From positions 591,280 through 655,279 of the forward strand of contig JAKIWV010000002.1 in the NCBI GenBank assembly GCA_022749815.1: 64,000 nt of DNA. The letters are read 5' to 3'. Under the pieces are notes generated by a model that was given only the letters and a program-made list of their open reading frames with translations, ran no database searches and was not told where the DNA came from. This stretch comes from Thermoplasmata archaeon. Lineage in GTDB: Archaea > Thermoplasmatota > Thermoplasmata > Lutacidiplasmatales > UBA184. Shown piece after piece: positions 1 through 8,785 of this stretch. Each line of letters begins with the position of its first letter. The first letter of the stretch is position 1. Both the position numbers and the translations under genes were made by a program.

Positions 1-512
1 GTCAGGGCGCGCGGGGAATGAGAGGGCTCTGGGGCGCCCGTCGGGAGAACCGCCTCCTTTGGGAACCGCATGTCGGCCCGAGTGACGGGGTAGAAGCCCC
101 GCCCCCCGAAGACGGAATCGCGGTCCTCCAAAGAAACTCCCGGAACGTCGTCGCTCCAACTGATGAACGGCGCGCCTTCCGACATCGAAGACTGGAGTCG
201 GATGAGGAAGGCCTCGAGGACCGATCGCCTCTGGTATCCCTCGGCCAAGAAAACCCCTGCTCGCTTTCCGAGGTCGCCCGCGACCTCCCAGCTGACCAGC
301 GCAACCGCTTCGTCGCCCGGCCCCCACCAGAGGAGGCCACGGTACGACCCGTCCTCGATCTTCCGGCGGGAATAATCTGCGAAGAAATCGGCCCAGCTCT
401 TTCCCTCTCGATGGAGCGCGTCCCGGCACTGGGCGATCAGTCGCAACGTTTCCGCTGGGGACTCGAGCGCATCGACTAGTCGACTGACAGGGGGCACCGC
501 ATTCGAGGACAT
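1..512 (-). CDS. GNAT-like acetyltransferase, C-terminus cut off by window edge
   Basis: An open frame starts at the ATG at 512 and runs off the left edge without a stop, giving 170 visible residues. The protein begins MSSNAVPPVSRLVDALESP. It contains a stretch (about residues 60-110) that alternates hydrophobic strands with a conserved-looking turn (VALVSWEVAGDLGKRAGVFL) and a helix (RRSVLEAFLIRL), as in the acetyl-CoA-binding region of GNAT proteins. Composition and style resemble the two-domain GNAT protein at 34618-35535, which suggests a lineage-specific family. The substrate is unknown. Assignment to GNAT rests on fold impression only; the coding frame itself is well supported by continuous sensible translation. 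Confidence 0.6.
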   Translation of the reverse strand, partial: MSSNAVPPVSRLVDALESPAETLRLIAQCRDALHREGKSWADFFADYSRRKIEDGSYRGLLWWGPGDEAVALVSWEVAGDLGKRAGVFLAEGYQRRSVLEAFLIRLQSSMSEGAPFISWSDDVPGVSLEDRDSVFGGRGFYPVTRADMRFPKEAVLPTGAPEPSHSPRAL

Positions 513-615
513 GGGACCGAGGGGGCGAGCGAAACCGGTGTTTAAGGGAAGGGGTGCGCGAGGGGCGGTGCCTGAAGGGGCTTGCCTTCCTGGTGCGATC
601 GACGGGGCGTCGGTT

Positions 616-1329
616 CTAGAGTCGCGTATCGATCAGGAGGAGCTCGGCGTCGTGGTCGGCCTCAATGCGCACGGTGGCCTCGTCGACGAATTCGGCCGCC
701 CCCAGTTCGGGGAGTGCTTGGCCATTGGCCCGGACCGGGCCCCCCTCGAGAACATAGAGATACGCCCCGCGGCCCTGCTCCACGGGAAGCGAGATGGTCC
801 GGCCGGTCTCCAAGAACGAAGCGAATACGCTCCCATCGCTCCTCAGGGGCAGGGCGCCTTCGTGTCGCGAGCTGGCGAGCGGGAGGAGACCGTTGGTTCG
901 CTCGGACCGGACGACCGTTTTCTGCTCGACCGACGGGTCGAGGTCGGGTTTCTCTGGCAGGAACCACATCTGGATGAACCGCATCGGCCGGTCTGGAAGG
1001 TTGTTGATCTCCGAGTGCCACATCCCCCGCCCGACGGTGGTGTGTTGGACCCCCCCCTGCGTGAGGACGCCCCCGAGCCCGCGTTCGTCCTCGTGACGGA
1101 ATTCGCCCTCCGCGACATACGTGACCACCTCGTTGTGGCGGTGCGGGTGCAGCGGCCACGTGGCGCCCGGGCTCAACGTGTCATCGTTGAACACCCGCAG
1201 CTGACCGAACCGGACGAATTTGGAATCCGTATATTCGTCGAAGGAGAAATGCCACCGGCCCTGGAACGTTCCGTTCTTGATGTCGCCGTGGGCCTGGTGG
1301 ATCGTCTCGGGCAGTCGGACCAGAATCAT
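616..1329 (-). CDS. Pirin-family bicupin protein
   Basis: The 237-residue protein shows the pirin N-terminal cupin signature: LHPHRHNEVVTYVAEG followed by an acidic strand and, further on, TVGRGMWHSEIN, which carries the second metal-binding His/Glu set. Pirins are cytosolic Fe(II)-type cupins; some (YhhW) act as quercetin dioxygenases, others are co-regulators. The C-terminal cupin (about residues 150-235) is the usual degenerate one. I chose the ATG at 1329 because upstream codons add no pirin-like sequence. A second, distant pirin lies at 53761-54480. The substrate cannot be told from sequence. Confidence 0.85.
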   Translation of the reverse strand: MILVRLPETIHQAHGDIKNGTFQGRWHFSFDEYTDSKFVRFGQLRVFNDDTLSPGATWPLHPHRHNEVVTYVAEGEFRHEDERGLGGVLTQGGVQHTTVGRGMWHSEINNLPDRPMRFIQMWFLPEKPDLDPSVEQKTVVRSERTNGLLPLASSRHEGALPLRSDGSVFASFLETGRTISLPVEQGRGAYLYVLEGGPVRANGQALPELGAAEFVDEATVRIEADHDAELLLIDTRL

Positions 1330-1426
1330 CGACAGGGACCCGCTGGCTACAGGCGAACTCCAGGATATCAAATCGTACCCGGCCGCGGGGGCGGCCCGGC
1401 GCCCGCCGGGGGGGAGGGAGGAACCA

Positions 1427-3391
1427 TCACGGCGGAGTCCGCCGCAGCTCGTCCTTGAACTCCTGGTAGGCTCGTCGGGCGTCCTCGACGCTCGTCTCGT
1501 CCTCGAGCGTCGTGGTGTCTCCCAACGGACGTTCCTCGACCACGTCCCGGATCAGCCGGCGCATGATCTTCGCGCTCCGGGTCTTCGGGACCTTTTCGAC
1601 GAAGTAGATCGCGGCGGGCACCGCGATGGCCCCCAAGGTCGTGCGGACTAGCCCGAGGAGTTCCTCCCGGAGCCGCGGGGTCCCGTCGAACCCCGGTTTG
1701 AGCACGACGCAGGCCACGGGCACTTCCCCCTTCATCTCGTCGTGTCGGCCGATCACGGCCGACTCCGCAACGGCCGGGTGCGTGATCAGAATATTCTCGA
1801 GCTCGATCGTGGCGATCCGGTGCCCGGCCACCTTGAGCACCTCGTCGGCTCGTCCGAGGAGCCAGAAGTAGCCGTCCGCATCGGCCGTGGCGTAGTCGGC
1901 GGGGTAGTACCACTTCGGGAATCGGGAGAAGTAGACCGAGCGGAACCGTGCGTCGTCGTTCCAGAGGGTGATGAACTGGCCCGGCCACGGTCGGCGGATG
2001 ACGAGGAAACCCTTCCGGTCCGGCGGCAGAGGCCGGCCGTCCTCGTCGACTACCTGCGCGTCGACCCCCGGAACCGGCAGAGTCGCGGAACCGGGCTTCA
2101 GCGGAAAGTGCGCGGTGCCGGGTTGCGGAGAGATGAGGATCCCCCCCGTCTCGGTCTGCCACCAAGTATCGACGACCGGACACCGGGCTCCCCCGATCTC
2201 CCGGAAGTACCAATTCCATACCTCGGGGTTGATCGGTTCGCCGACCGTCCCGAGCAGGCGGAGCGATGTGAGGTCGTGCTGGCGGGGCCACCGGTCTCCG
2301 TGTTTGATCGCCGCCCGGATCGCCGTGGGCGAAGTGTAGAGCGTGGTGACCCCATACTTTTGGACGATGGTCCACCACCGGTCCGGCTGCGGAAAATCGG
2401 GCGCCCCCTCATAGATCACCGAGGAGAGACCGGCGAGCAGCGGCCCGTAGACCACGTACGTGTGGCCGGTGACCCACCCGATGTCGGCCGTGCACCAGAA
2501 CAAGTCTCGGTCGCTGGCGTCAAAGACGACCCGCGTCGTGTAGTAGCTCCACAGCATGTACCCGCCGGTCCCGTGAACGGCTCCTTTGGGCCGGCCGGTG
2601 GTCCCCGAAGTGTACAGGATGAAGCTCGGGTGGGGACCGGGGACGGGCACTGCCGCGACCGCCACAGTGCTCCCGGCCACGGCATCATGGTACCACTGGT
2701 CCCGGTTTGGTACCATCGCAACCTCGGACCCGGTGCGTCGGACGACGAGCACCTTCTCGACCGACGGTGAATGATGCAGGGCCGCGTCGACGATGGGCTT
2801 GAGGGGGAGAACCTTTCCTCGGCGCCACCCGCCATCGGCGGTGATGACCAGTCGGGACCCCGAGTCGTTCAAACGCTCCGCGAGAGCGGGCGCCGCGAAC
2901 CCGCCGAAGACCACGGAGTGGATCGCTCCAAGTCGCGCCGTGGCCAGCATCGCGATGGGGAGTTCGGGGACCATGGGCAGGTAGAGCGTCACGCGGTCGC
3001 CCGGCCCTACGCCCGCGGCCCTCAGCGCCGTCGCCAGCCGGTTGACCTCGCGATACAGCTGGTAGTACGTGAGCGCCCGATGGTCGCCGGGCTCTCCCTC
3101 CCAGTAGAAAGCGACCCGATGACGTCGGGGCGTGTCGATCCAACGGTCGAGACAGTTGTATGCCAGGTTGGTCGACCAGCCGGGGAACCAACTCCCGAAC
3201 GGGGGATCGGCCGTCGCTCGGAACAGGGGACCTTGTCGGTCGAACCACGAGAGCTCCGCCGCGATCGGACCCCAGAACCCTTCCGGATCCTCGAGCGCTC
3301 GTCGGTTCAGTTCCTGAATTTTGAGGATCCCCGGGGAGACCGAACGGGTCGTCGACAAGCCATCACGGGGCGCCGGGGAGGGCTCAACCAT
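1427..3391 (-). CDS. acsA: Acetyl-CoA synthetase, AMP-forming
   Basis: Activates acetate with ATP and CoA to acetyl-CoA through acetyl-adenylate, in the cytosol. The 654-residue length matches the family (about 650). Visible motifs are the ANL-superfamily phosphate loop YTSGTTGRPKGAVHGTGG near residue 260, the WWQTETGG region near residue 420, the hinge after GYFWLLGRADEVLKVAGHR near 520, and the C-terminal catalytic lysine segment KTRSAKIMRR near 610. That lysine is the one acetylated in bacterial Acs; no dedicated acetylase is adjacent, although the window contains two GNAT genes. Start ATG 3391 is preceded by a weak A/T-rich box near 3420-3430. Confidence 0.95.
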   Translation of the reverse strand: MVEPSPAPRDGLSTTRSVSPGILKIQELNRRALEDPEGFWGPIAAELSWFDRQGPLFRATADPPFGSWFPGWSTNLAYNCLDRWIDTPRRHRVAFYWEGEPGDHRALTYYQLYREVNRLATALRAAGVGPGDRVTLYLPMVPELPIAMLATARLGAIHSVVFGGFAAPALAERLNDSGSRLVITADGGWRRGKVLPLKPIVDAALHHSPSVEKVLVVRRTGSEVAMVPNRDQWYHDAVAGSTVAVAAVPVPGPHPSFILYTSGTTGRPKGAVHGTGGYMLWSYYTTRVVFDASDRDLFWCTADIGWVTGHTYVVYGPLLAGLSSVIYEGAPDFPQPDRWWTIVQKYGVTTLYTSPTAIRAAIKHGDRWPRQHDLTSLRLLGTVGEPINPEVWNWYFREIGGARCPVVDTWWQTETGGILISPQPGTAHFPLKPGSATLPVPGVDAQVVDEDGRPLPPDRKGFLVIRRPWPGQFITLWNDDARFRSVYFSRFPKWYYPADYATADADGYFWLLGRADEVLKVAGHRIATIELENILITHPAVAESAVIGRHDEMKGEVPVACVVLKPGFDGTPRLREELLGLVRTTLGAIAVPAAIYFVEKVPKTRSAKIMRRLIRDVVEERPLGDTTTLEDETSVEDARRAYQEFKDELRRTPP

Positions 3392-3451
3392 CCGTCGAGC
3401 GCTCCGAACCGGTCCGTTCCAATGTAACTTGCGGGCCGTCGAGCGAAATCG

Positions 3452-3598
3452 CTACGGCGCCGGGGGCGGGAGGAGTCGCATGGTGCAGGGCATGGTGACT
3501 CCACACTCCCCGCAGAACCAGGCGTCGTCGGTGACCCATAGGAACTCCCCGCACCGGTCGCACCGGCGGGGGTCTCCCGAATCGTTTCGGCACGTCAC
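3452..3598 (-). CDS. Small zinc-ribbon protein, 48 residues
   Basis: A short frame with a GTG start at 3598 is preceded by GGAGG about six bases upstream and ends at TAG 3452. The product carries two Cys pairs, CDRC (residues 13-16) and CGEC (29-32), separated by 12 residues, plus Cys3 and Cys38. This is a typical rubredoxin-like or zinc-ribbon knuckle spacing, likely binding one Zn. The C-terminus is a short Pro-rich tail. It sits between acsA and osmC on the same strand. Small single-ribbon proteins of this kind are common in archaea and mostly unassigned. Confidence 0.7.
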   Translation of the reverse strand: MTCRNDSGDPRRCDRCGEFLWVTDDAWFCGECGVTMPCTMRLLPPPAP

Positions 3599-3692
3599 TG
3601 AAGCCTCCGGGGCGATCGCCCCCAGCGCTTCGGGACGGATGAACCTGCGCGGGGCGGGTCGGTTCGAGCGTTCCGTCCCCGGGCGTGGGGCC

Positions 3693-4142
3693 CTAGCTGC
3701 TCCCCACCGCCAGGTGAGCGATGAGCCGGATCTCGACGTTCCCCTTGATCGCGTTGGAGATCGGGCACCCTTCCTTCGCGCCCTTGGCCAGTTCCTCGAA
3801 CTTCTCGGGACTGATCTTCGGAACCTGACCCGTGACGGCGAGTTCCATGGTGGTCACGCGCCAGGCGTCGCCGACCTTGTCGAACGTGGCGACGGCCTGC
3901 ACGGTCAACCGGTCTGGAGGGGTCCCGTTTCGGGCGAGGCCCGCCGAAAAGGCCATCGAGTAACAGGCAGCGTGCGCGGCAGCGAGCAGCTCCTCCGGAC
4001 TCGTCTTGCCATTGGAAGCTTCGGTCCGCGCCGCCCAGCTCACCGGCAATTCGGGCGCGGCTCCGCTGCTCAATCGGACCCGGCCACTTCCCTTGAGCAG
4101 ATCATGTTCCCAGACCGCTTCGGCACTGCTCTTCATGCTCAT
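3693..4142 (-). CDS. OsmC/Ohr-family peroxiredoxin-like protein
   Basis: 149 residues. OsmC-family proteins reduce organic hydroperoxides using two cysteines. Both are present: one in AHAACYSMAFSAGL and one in KEGCPISNAI. The N-terminal domain (AEAVWEHDLLKGSGRVRL) and the LTVQAVATFDKVGD strand match OsmC rather than Ohr. ATG 4142 is preferred over an upstream in-frame ATG because a TATA-like box (4163-4172) lies about 26 bases before it, giving a leaderless transcript. It is probably a cytosolic stress protein and stands alone as a transcription unit. Confidence 0.9.
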   Translation of the reverse strand: MSMKSSAEAVWEHDLLKGSGRVRLSSGAAPELPVSWAARTEASNGKTSPEELLAAAHAACYSMAFSAGLARNGTPPDRLTVQAVATFDKVGDAWRVTTMELAVTGQVPKISPEKFEELAKGAKEGCPISNAIKGNVEIRLIAHLAVGSS

Positions 4143-4162
4143 GGTTTCCAGGACACTTGGGC

Positions 4163-4172
4163 GCTCTATAAC
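4163..4172 (-). promoter_or_regulatory. TATA-like box of the osmC-family gene
   Basis: On the minus strand the sequence reads CGTTATAGAG, centred about 26 bases upstream of the ATG at 4142. This is the spacing of archaeal leaderless promoters and is the main reason for choosing that start. Confidence 0.6.
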
Positions 4173-4227
4173 GTTCCCGAGCAATGGAGCCCCTGCCCGG
4201 CCACCGGTCGCTCCGGTGGAGGTTCCT

Positions 4228-4884
4228 TCACTTCGCTGAGGTGCGCCGGCGGACCCGAGGCGGCCGCGCAGGGGTTCGCTTCAGCGCTTTGTCCACCATT
4301 TCCCGGACCGCTCCTTCCGGAGAGGAGGGATTCCGCTCCACGGCCCACACCTTCTCTCCCGCCCGAACCGGCAGGTCCAGGTCGTTCTCGGTGGGCGGAA
4401 AGCTGCACTCGTACGCGTCGGTATAGGCCGAGTACGGGTTGAAGCAGCGGTTGAAGTCCAGGTCGTAGCGGTCGGTCTCGCCGAGGTCGATGGTCAGGTA
4501 TCGCCCCGGTCCGTAGGTCTCGTGTCCGGACGTGAGGTCGCGGAACGGGACGAAGACCGAGGTGCTGGCCGACCCGCTGGCGTGGTAGACTCGGAGGCGA
4601 AGCTCCCGTTTCCCGAGGGTGAACCGAAGATGGCCAACGAGACGCATCTCGGCTTGGTTGTCCCGGTTGGTGCGTAGATACGAGTATTGCGGAGGGTCGA
4701 CGCGTTCCAGGACGGCCGGAACCCGGAACTTGGGGTTCGGGGGGAAGTAGCGCAGGCCGGAGAAGCCGGGGATGTGGGCGTCGACGAAGGGAGACTCGGG
4801 ATGCCGCGACATGAACTGGTCCTTGAGCCGGCGCTCCTCGCCAAGTTCCACGACGTAGGCGCGGTCCGAACCAGTTCTGGCCAT
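4228..4884 (-). CDS. DUF1684-family protein
   Basis: 218 residues, no signal peptide or membrane segment. The family hallmark is the stretch GETDRYDLDFNRCFNPYSAY followed by CSFPPTENDLDLPVRAGEK. The N-terminal part contains FPPNPKFRVPAVLER and a conserved beta region. The biochemical role of DUF1684 is not established; the residues around the Tyr/Asp/Asn-Pro block look like a ligand pocket. A TATA-like box at 4909-4917 sits about 28 bases before the ATG, so the gene is probably a leaderless single unit. Confidence 0.85.
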   Translation of the reverse strand: MARTGSDRAYVVELGEERRLKDQFMSRHPESPFVDAHIPGFSGLRYFPPNPKFRVPAVLERVDPPQYSYLRTNRDNQAEMRLVGHLRFTLGKRELRLRVYHASGSASTSVFVPFRDLTSGHETYGPGRYLTIDLGETDRYDLDFNRCFNPYSAYTDAYECSFPPTENDLDLPVRAGEKVWAVERNPSSPEGAVREMVDKALKRTPARPPRVRRRTSAK

Positions 4885-4908
4885 CGGGCGGGCGAAACCC
4901 GCCGAGCC

Positions 4909-4917
4909 TTAAGTTCT
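4909..4917 (-). promoter_or_regulatory. TATA-like box of the DUF1684 gene
   Basis: The minus strand reads AACTTAAGG about 28 bases upstream of the ATG at 4884, in an otherwise GC-rich gap. It is consistent with a leaderless archaeal promoter. Confidence 0.6.
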
Positions 4918-4958
4918 CGGGGACGCGACCGCTCGTCGGCCGTGCGGGACCGGGGGGG

Positions 4959-7472
4959 CTATCGCGACACGGGCGCTCGCGGTTCCGGTACTCCGCCGGA
5001 CACCGGCGGGGGGCCCTCGGCGACCGGCGCCATCCGGCCGGGGCTCCCCGAGCTCGCCGGAAGCCGTTCGGCCAGGGCTTCGAGCTTGGGGAAAAGGTCG
5101 GCACGAATCGTGTCGATGTGGGCGTCGCGGGCGGCCTGGATCTGCTGCCGCGCCTCCTCCCAGTTGCCGGTGCGCACCGCCAGCCGGGCGATCCGATACC
5201 GGACCTCGAGCACATCAGGGATCATCTCGAGCTCCTCGACGAGTCGGAGGGCCTCGAGATACCGGTCCCGTGCCCGGGCCACGTCCTCCTCGTTTTCAAG
5301 GACCATCCCGTCGATCATCGTGATCTGTTCGTCCGACAGTCGATCGCGCAGACGGCGGTTGAGCTCTCGGCCCTTCTCGATCAGGAGCCGGACCCGCGTC
5401 GTCTCTCCGGCTTCGGCCCGGAACACGGCCTCGTTGAGGAGGGTATAGACTCGCCAGAGGAGAGAGCCCGACGCTTCCGCGTGCACTTCCGCCTCGGTGA
5501 TTTCCCGGAGCGCCTCCTCGCGGCGCCCCATGTTGAACAGTAGAATGGAGCGGTTCATCCGGACCCGGGCCAACGACGGGTGGTCCAATGAGGATTGGAA
5601 GAGCCCGGCGGCCCGGTCGTAGAGCTCGAGCGCCTCGTCGGCCCGCGCGGGACCGGAATAGATCAGGACGTTGGCGAGGTCGATGAACGCATGCGCCTCG
5701 ACCCGGGGATTGTCTGCCGCCCGGGCGAGACGGGCCGCTTCCCGATGATGATGTTCGGCCCGTTCGAAGTTTCCGGTATCCCAATCCGCCGCCCCGAGCA
5801 CGCGGTGGGCGATGGCGGTCCCCGTGGCGTTCGACGCGCGCTCGAACAGCTGCAGGGCCGACGCGGCCAGCTCCCGCGCTTTTTCGTGCTCCCAGAGTTG
5901 CGAATGCGCCGACGCGGTCCACAGGATCGCCACGGGCAGCTCGGGCTCGAGTCGCGAGTCCCCGCGCGCTCGGGCGACCGCCGCATTCAGTACCTCGATG
6001 GCGGGCCGGAGCTCTCCGATCTCGACAAGGATCCGCCCCAGGTCCGTGTCAACGCGGAACTCCACGATCGGGTCGATCGAGGGCAGATTCCGCACGCACT
6101 CCAGGGCGCGTTCCAGATGGAGCTTCGCTTCCGGAAAGGCGTACGACGCGGCGGCGATGTCGGCCGCCCGCCGACAGTACTCGACGGCGCGGGCCCAATC
6201 CCGTGCGAGATAAAAGTGGCGCGCAAGTTCGAACACCTCGCCGCGGTCCCCGGACGAAGTCTCTTCGAGGGCTTCGGCGACCTTGCGATGCAGGATCCGT
6301 CGTCGGCTCTCCGTCAGGCCCGCGTACATCTCCTGGCGGAACGATTCGCGGATGAACTCGAAGGTGCCGGGGAGCGCCTCGCGGATCAGGCCGTCGTGGA
6401 CGATCTGCTCGACCGCCACCGAAAGTCGGTCCGGCTCTTGCCCGAGCGCCCGGGTCAAGGTATCGAAATCGAATTCGTTCCCGATCACGGCGGCGTAACA
6501 GAGGACCCGTTGGGTCTCCTCGGAGAGGGTCTGGGCCCGTGCGCGTTCGACCTCGGCGAGAGGGCGGGTCCCTTCCTCGCTGCCGCCCGGGGCGAGGGCG
6601 TGGAAGGGGGTCCCTCGGAGCAACTGCTCGAGCGCGAGGGGGTTCCCCTTCGTTCGACGGTGCCAGCGGAGGGCGTCGTCGGGCGAGGAAGGGATTCCGG
6701 CCCGGAACCAGTCCAAGAGCTCCCCCGTCTCGGGGGGCGTCAGCGCCCGAGCCTCGACCCATCGAGTGCTAGGCACCGAACGAATCGACTCGAGGAACCG
6801 CTTCAGGCGCGGTCGGGCGTTCGCCGGGGGTCCTCCCAGCACCGCGAGGACGATCCGGTGATTGCCGATGTACCGCTGCAGTTCGGCGACGAACTCAAGG
6901 GAAGAATCGTCGATGAACGGAAAATCGTCCATTCCGAGGAACAGGGGCTGTCGTTTGGCCAGGCTCGCCAGGTCATCGATCAAACGATCGATGAGGAGGA
7001 ACCGGCTCTGGTCGTTACGGCGGGGGAGCTCGGCCAGCGCGGAGAGGAGTCGACGGGTCTCCTCCTCCCCGGCGGTGGGATCCTCCGGACCGCCGCTCCC
7101 GGCGGCCCGGCGCGCCTCGTGGTGCTCGAGGGGGGCCAGGAGCAATGAAAAGGCCTCGACGGGCGCCGACACGTCCGATCCGGCCGCCGGAGGCTCTCGA
7201 AACGCTTGCAGCATTTCTTGGACGGCCGCAAATGGCCGAGGAAATTCCGTCGGGATGGCCCGGGTAGTCCCCACGCGGAACCCTGCTTCCGACGCTCGGT
7301 CGACGGCATAGGCGAGAATCGTGCTCTTCCCCACGCCCTCGTCTCCGACGACGACGAGGAGGGACCCCCGACCCGCCTTCGCGTCGACCAACGCCTCGCC
7401 GACGGCAGTACGGACCTCGGCGCGGCCGACCAGGGGCCGGCGAATGCTGGACACCGATTCTTGCGCGGACAT
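4959..7472 (-). CDS. Large P-loop (AAA/STAND-like) ATPase with C-terminal TPR repeats
   Basis: 837 residues from ATG 7472 (an upstream in-frame TTG is less likely). The N-terminal ATPase module has Walker A GDEGVGKST (residues 43-51) and a Walker B-like LFLGMDDFPFIDDSS. It is followed by a helical STAND-type region and, from about residue 430 to the end, many TPR-like helical pairs rich in Ala/Arg/Glu. The layout is that of MalT/LuxR-type STAND regulators and bacterial transcriptional activator domains, but I see no DNA-binding domain at either end. Inference: a signalling switch that needs a partner. The winged-helix protein encoded just upstream (7557-8204) is a candidate. A TATA box buried in a perfect palindrome precedes the gene. 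Confidence 0.75.
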   Translation of the reverse strand: MSAQESVSSIRRPLVGRAEVRTAVGEALVDAKAGRGSLLVVVGDEGVGKSTILAYAVDRASEAGFRVGTTRAIPTEFPRPFAAVQEMLQAFREPPAAGSDVSAPVEAFSLLLAPLEHHEARRAAGSGGPEDPTAGEEETRRLLSALAELPRRNDQSRFLLIDRLIDDLASLAKRQPLFLGMDDFPFIDDSSLEFVAELQRYIGNHRIVLAVLGGPPANARPRLKRFLESIRSVPSTRWVEARALTPPETGELLDWFRAGIPSSPDDALRWHRRTKGNPLALEQLLRGTPFHALAPGGSEEGTRPLAEVERARAQTLSEETQRVLCYAAVIGNEFDFDTLTRALGQEPDRLSVAVEQIVHDGLIREALPGTFEFIRESFRQEMYAGLTESRRRILHRKVAEALEETSSGDRGEVFELARHFYLARDWARAVEYCRRAADIAAASYAFPEAKLHLERALECVRNLPSIDPIVEFRVDTDLGRILVEIGELRPAIEVLNAAVARARGDSRLEPELPVAILWTASAHSQLWEHEKARELAASALQLFERASNATGTAIAHRVLGAADWDTGNFERAEHHHREAARLARAADNPRVEAHAFIDLANVLIYSGPARADEALELYDRAAGLFQSSLDHPSLARVRMNRSILLFNMGRREEALREITEAEVHAEASGSLLWRVYTLLNEAVFRAEAGETTRVRLLIEKGRELNRRLRDRLSDEQITMIDGMVLENEEDVARARDRYLEALRLVEELEMIPDVLEVRYRIARLAVRTGNWEEARQQIQAARDAHIDTIRADLFPKLEALAERLPASSGSPGRMAPVAEGPPPVSGGVPEPRAPVSR

Positions 7473-7510
7473 TTCGGGGACCCGGCCCAAACAGCTACCC
7501 TAACATTCGC

Positions 7511-7534
7511 CGGGAGGTGCTTATATACCTCCCG
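7511..7534 (-). promoter_or_regulatory. Palindromic operator enclosing a TATA box
   Basis: Two perfect 8-base arms, CGGGAGGT (7511-7518) and ACCTCCCG (7527-7534), flank GCTTATAT. The A/T core with the adjoining bases forms a TATATA box about 50 bases upstream of the STAND ATPase start at 7472. A dimeric regulator bound here would cover the TATA box, so repression by promoter occlusion is the simple reading. The winged-helix gene ending at 7557 is the nearest candidate. Confidence 0.5.
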
Positions 7535-7556
7535 CCGACGCCCGCGCGCCGGGTGG

Positions 7557-8204
7557 TCAGTTGTCGCGGAGGAGAAGGCTCCGAGACGACCGGGTCAGGA
7601 CGAAGTACGCCGTTCCGCCATTGCTGCCGACGGGGTGCACGACCGCTACGGCCTGGACGAGCAGCTCGTAGGCAAGTGCCTCGGCCTCGACCGCCTCTTC
7701 CGACTCCGTTGAGTCCGGCACATAGACTCGCAGGATTCCTCGATGGACCCCGAGCAAGACCTGTCCAAAGCCGTCCCGGCGCGCCCACGCCAGAAGACGG
7801 CGGCCGGGCTGTTCGACGACCCCGACCCAGCGCAACGAGCCGAACCAGCGGCCCGCCAGGCGACCGATGATCGTCGCTTCGTCGAGGTCCCGGGGTAGTT
7901 CGACGCGGGCGATCGGCCGTAACTCGGAGGCGAGCGCGTTCTGATCGCGTGCGGGCTCTCCGAGCGATCGGTAACCGCCGTCGGCCCGCTCCACGAGTCC
8001 CTCTCGCTCCAGACGCCGCAATGCGCGGGCCAGCGATTCGGGATGTGCGCCCAGCTTCCGTCGAAGCCCGTTGAAGGCCATCCGGCCGTGGAGGCCTTGC
8101 AGAGTCAGCAAAATTCGATCGTCGAGCGAGCCCGGAGCCTGCGGCAGGTCGGAGGAAGGGCCGCCGGTCATCACCCAGAGGTGGGGTCCGAGGGATTTAG
8201 CCAT
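7557..8204 (-). CDS. Winged-helix DNA-binding protein, putative transcriptional regulator
   Basis: 215 residues from ATG 8204; ATG 8171 is an alternative. Residues about 20-75 form a winged helix (DDRILLTLQGLHGRMAFNGL, then LARALRRLEREGLVERADGG), of the MarR/ArsR or Lrp-like kind. The remaining 140 residues are a beta-rich domain with no recognisable ligand motif. The gene lies immediately upstream of the STAND-type ATPase on the same strand, with a palindromic site between them, which suggests that it controls the ATPase gene or works with its product. The open frame continues upstream of 8204, but that part is the shadow of the genes on the other strand. Confidence 0.65.
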   Translation of the reverse strand: MAKSLGPHLWVMTGGPSSDLPQAPGSLDDRILLTLQGLHGRMAFNGLRRKLGAHPESLARALRRLEREGLVERADGGYRSLGEPARDQNALASELRPIARVELPRDLDEATIIGRLAGRWFGSLRWVGVVEQPGRRLLAWARRDGFGQVLLGVHRGILRVYVPDSTESEEAVEAEALAYELLVQAVAVVHPVGSNGGTAYFVLTRSSRSLLLRDN

Positions 8205-8360
8205 CGGGTAACCTGCGCACCACCGGAGCCGATGGGTCGCCGGCGGCGTCGGGTCTCTTCTCCACCACCTCAGCCGTGTGACTGGTCTTCCGGCCACCCG
8301 CTCAATATCTCTGCCCTCCCGATGAGCCCCATGTACTGACGGCAAGGTCAGGAGAGCAAC

Positions 8361-8618
8361 ATGACGAAAGAGAGCGACGAAGGAGAGCAATCCCCGCGAG
8401 AGCACTACGGGCCGTGGGTCTGGACGGCGTACCGGGCCTACAACGAGCTGCTCCGAGAGAAGATCAAGAAGCGGTTCGAAGCGCAGGAAGGACCCTGGAT
8501 GGACCGGTTGTCCGAATTGCTCGTCGAGATCGTGAACGCCCGATGGGAGGGCGGCCGAAAGAAGGGCAAAGAGGAGAAGCAGCTCCTCGCCAAGCTCGAC
8601 CAACTGTTGTCGGAGTGA
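8361..8618 (+). CDS. Small charged helical protein of unknown function
   Basis: 85 residues from an ATG preceded by AGGAGAGC. The protein is rich in Lys, Glu and Trp, is predicted mainly helical, and has no Cys, signal or membrane segment. It begins a plus-strand run whose last gene is the HtrA-like protease, with short gaps, so the three are probably co-transcribed. I do not recognise a family. Confidence 0.6.
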   Translation: MTKESDEGEQSPREHYGPWVWTAYRAYNELLREKIKKRFEAQEGPWMDRLSELLVEIVNARWEGGRKKGKEEKQLLAKLDQLLSE

Positions 8619-8623
8619 GGTCG

Positions 8624-8779
8624 ATGGATCTTCCAATCCCCCTTCAACCGATCCCGGCGCCCCCCAGTGGGCCTCAGCCGCTGCCGCTGCGACCCTCCGT
8701 CACGCCTCGAGGCCCGGCCCCTGAAGCCGGCGGCCCGCTCGGCCGGCCCGAACACCTCGAGCTGGCTTGGGGAGGTTGA
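8624..8779 (+). CDS. Possible 51-residue Pro-rich peptide
   Basis: ATG 8624 follows the stop of the previous gene by five bases and is preceded by GGAGTGAGG, a plausible ribosome-binding site. The TGA at 8777-8779 lies six bases before the protease ATG. About a quarter of the residues are proline and there is no folded-domain signal. The 3' end of this frame contains the GGGGAGG that would serve as ribosome-binding site for the protease, so translation through it could be coupled. It may equally be non-coding spacer. Confidence 0.35.
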   Translation: MDLPIPLQPIPAPPSGPQPLPLRPSVTPRGPAPEAGGPLGRPEHLELAWGG

Positions 8780-8785
8780 GCGACC

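Noticed and set aside
1..479. Plus- and minus-strand frames at the left edge with stops or starts inside the window
   Set aside because: The continuous minus-strand frame from ATG 512 without a stop reads as a GNAT-like protein; the others are Arg/Ser/Pro-rich shadows.
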